From the NCBI GenBank assembly GCA_016875755.1, contig VGOX01000161.1:1-5810 (forward strand): 5,810 nt of DNA. Direction: 5' to 3'. The position numbers were made by a program, and so were the translations under genes. A model generated the notes under the pieces. It was not told where the DNA came from. It worked only from the letters and a program-made list of their open reading frames with translations, and ran no database searches. Source of the stretch: Chloroflexota bacterium (GTDB lineage: Bacteria; Chloroflexota; Anaerolineae; Anaerolineales; Villigracilaceae). This document shows, one piece after another, positions 5,790 to 5,810 of this stretch (the first letter of the stretch is position 1; each line of letters begins with the position of its first letter).

Positions 5790-5810
5790 TCACCAAGAGT
5801 GGCGCAGATC

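Larger units (their letters stand above)
5721..5810 (-). mobile_element. 3' end of a group II intron (continues beyond the window)
   Basis: Read on the minus strand, this segment holds a canonical domain V hairpin followed by a domain VI hairpin, and ends CTACTCGAT, matching the AY 3' end of group II introns. The 3' splice boundary is therefore placed at 5721/5720. Group II introns are self-splicing ribozymes and retroelements, usually carrying a maturase/reverse transcriptase in domain IV. That gene would lie to the right of the window, and only about 20 nt before domain V are visible. The 3' exon is the antisense strand of the 23-nt spacer and then mutS. There is no sign of a rho-independent terminator in that spacer. 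The intron class cannot be decided from the tail alone, and intactness is unknown. Confidence 0.8.

Overview
The window reads as a bacterial chromosomal fragment. MutS and the phosphoglycerate mutase are ordinary bacterial forms. The left-hand cluster (small polytopic membrane protein, TAT-exported alkaline-phosphatase-superfamily hydrolase, phosphodiesterase-like C-terminus, sulfotransferase-like protein) recalls gene groups seen in Chloroflexota of the Anaerolineae type. That placement is inference from memory of such proteins and is not proved here.

Layout. Everything from 1 to about 2806 lies on the minus strand, reading leftward: gpmA (2806-2060), a small membrane protein (2043 to about 1707, frame-broken), a sulfatase-fold hydrolase with a twin-arginine leader (1710 to about 940, broken), the C-terminus of a phosphodiesterase-type protein (about 950-531), and a sulfotransferase-like protein (529-74, lacking its expected C-terminus). 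Gene spacing is tight: 16 nt after gpmA, an ATGA overlap before the hydrolase, 1 nt before the sulfotransferase. The set was therefore probably one transcript driven from the promoter upstream of gpmA. gpmA is intact, but every gene behind it is damaged.

A 329-bp divergent intergenic region (2807-3135) separates gpmA from mutS (3136-5697, plus strand, complete, 853 aa). On the gpmA side it holds a TATAAT box bracketed by two copies of a 12-nt operator-like repeat. On the mutS side a -10-like box lies so close to the ATG that mutS may be transcribed as a leaderless mRNA.

The right edge (5721-5810) is the 3' end of a group II intron on the minus strand, recognised by a textbook domain V hairpin and a domain VI hairpin with a candidate branch-point A. 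It begins 23 nt after the mutS stop and runs off the window, so its reverse transcriptase, if any, is not visible.

The most notable signals are the decayed minus-strand cluster, in which start and end signals survive while gene interiors look deleted, and the group II intron tail lying antisense against mutS. I see no clear previously undescribed system.
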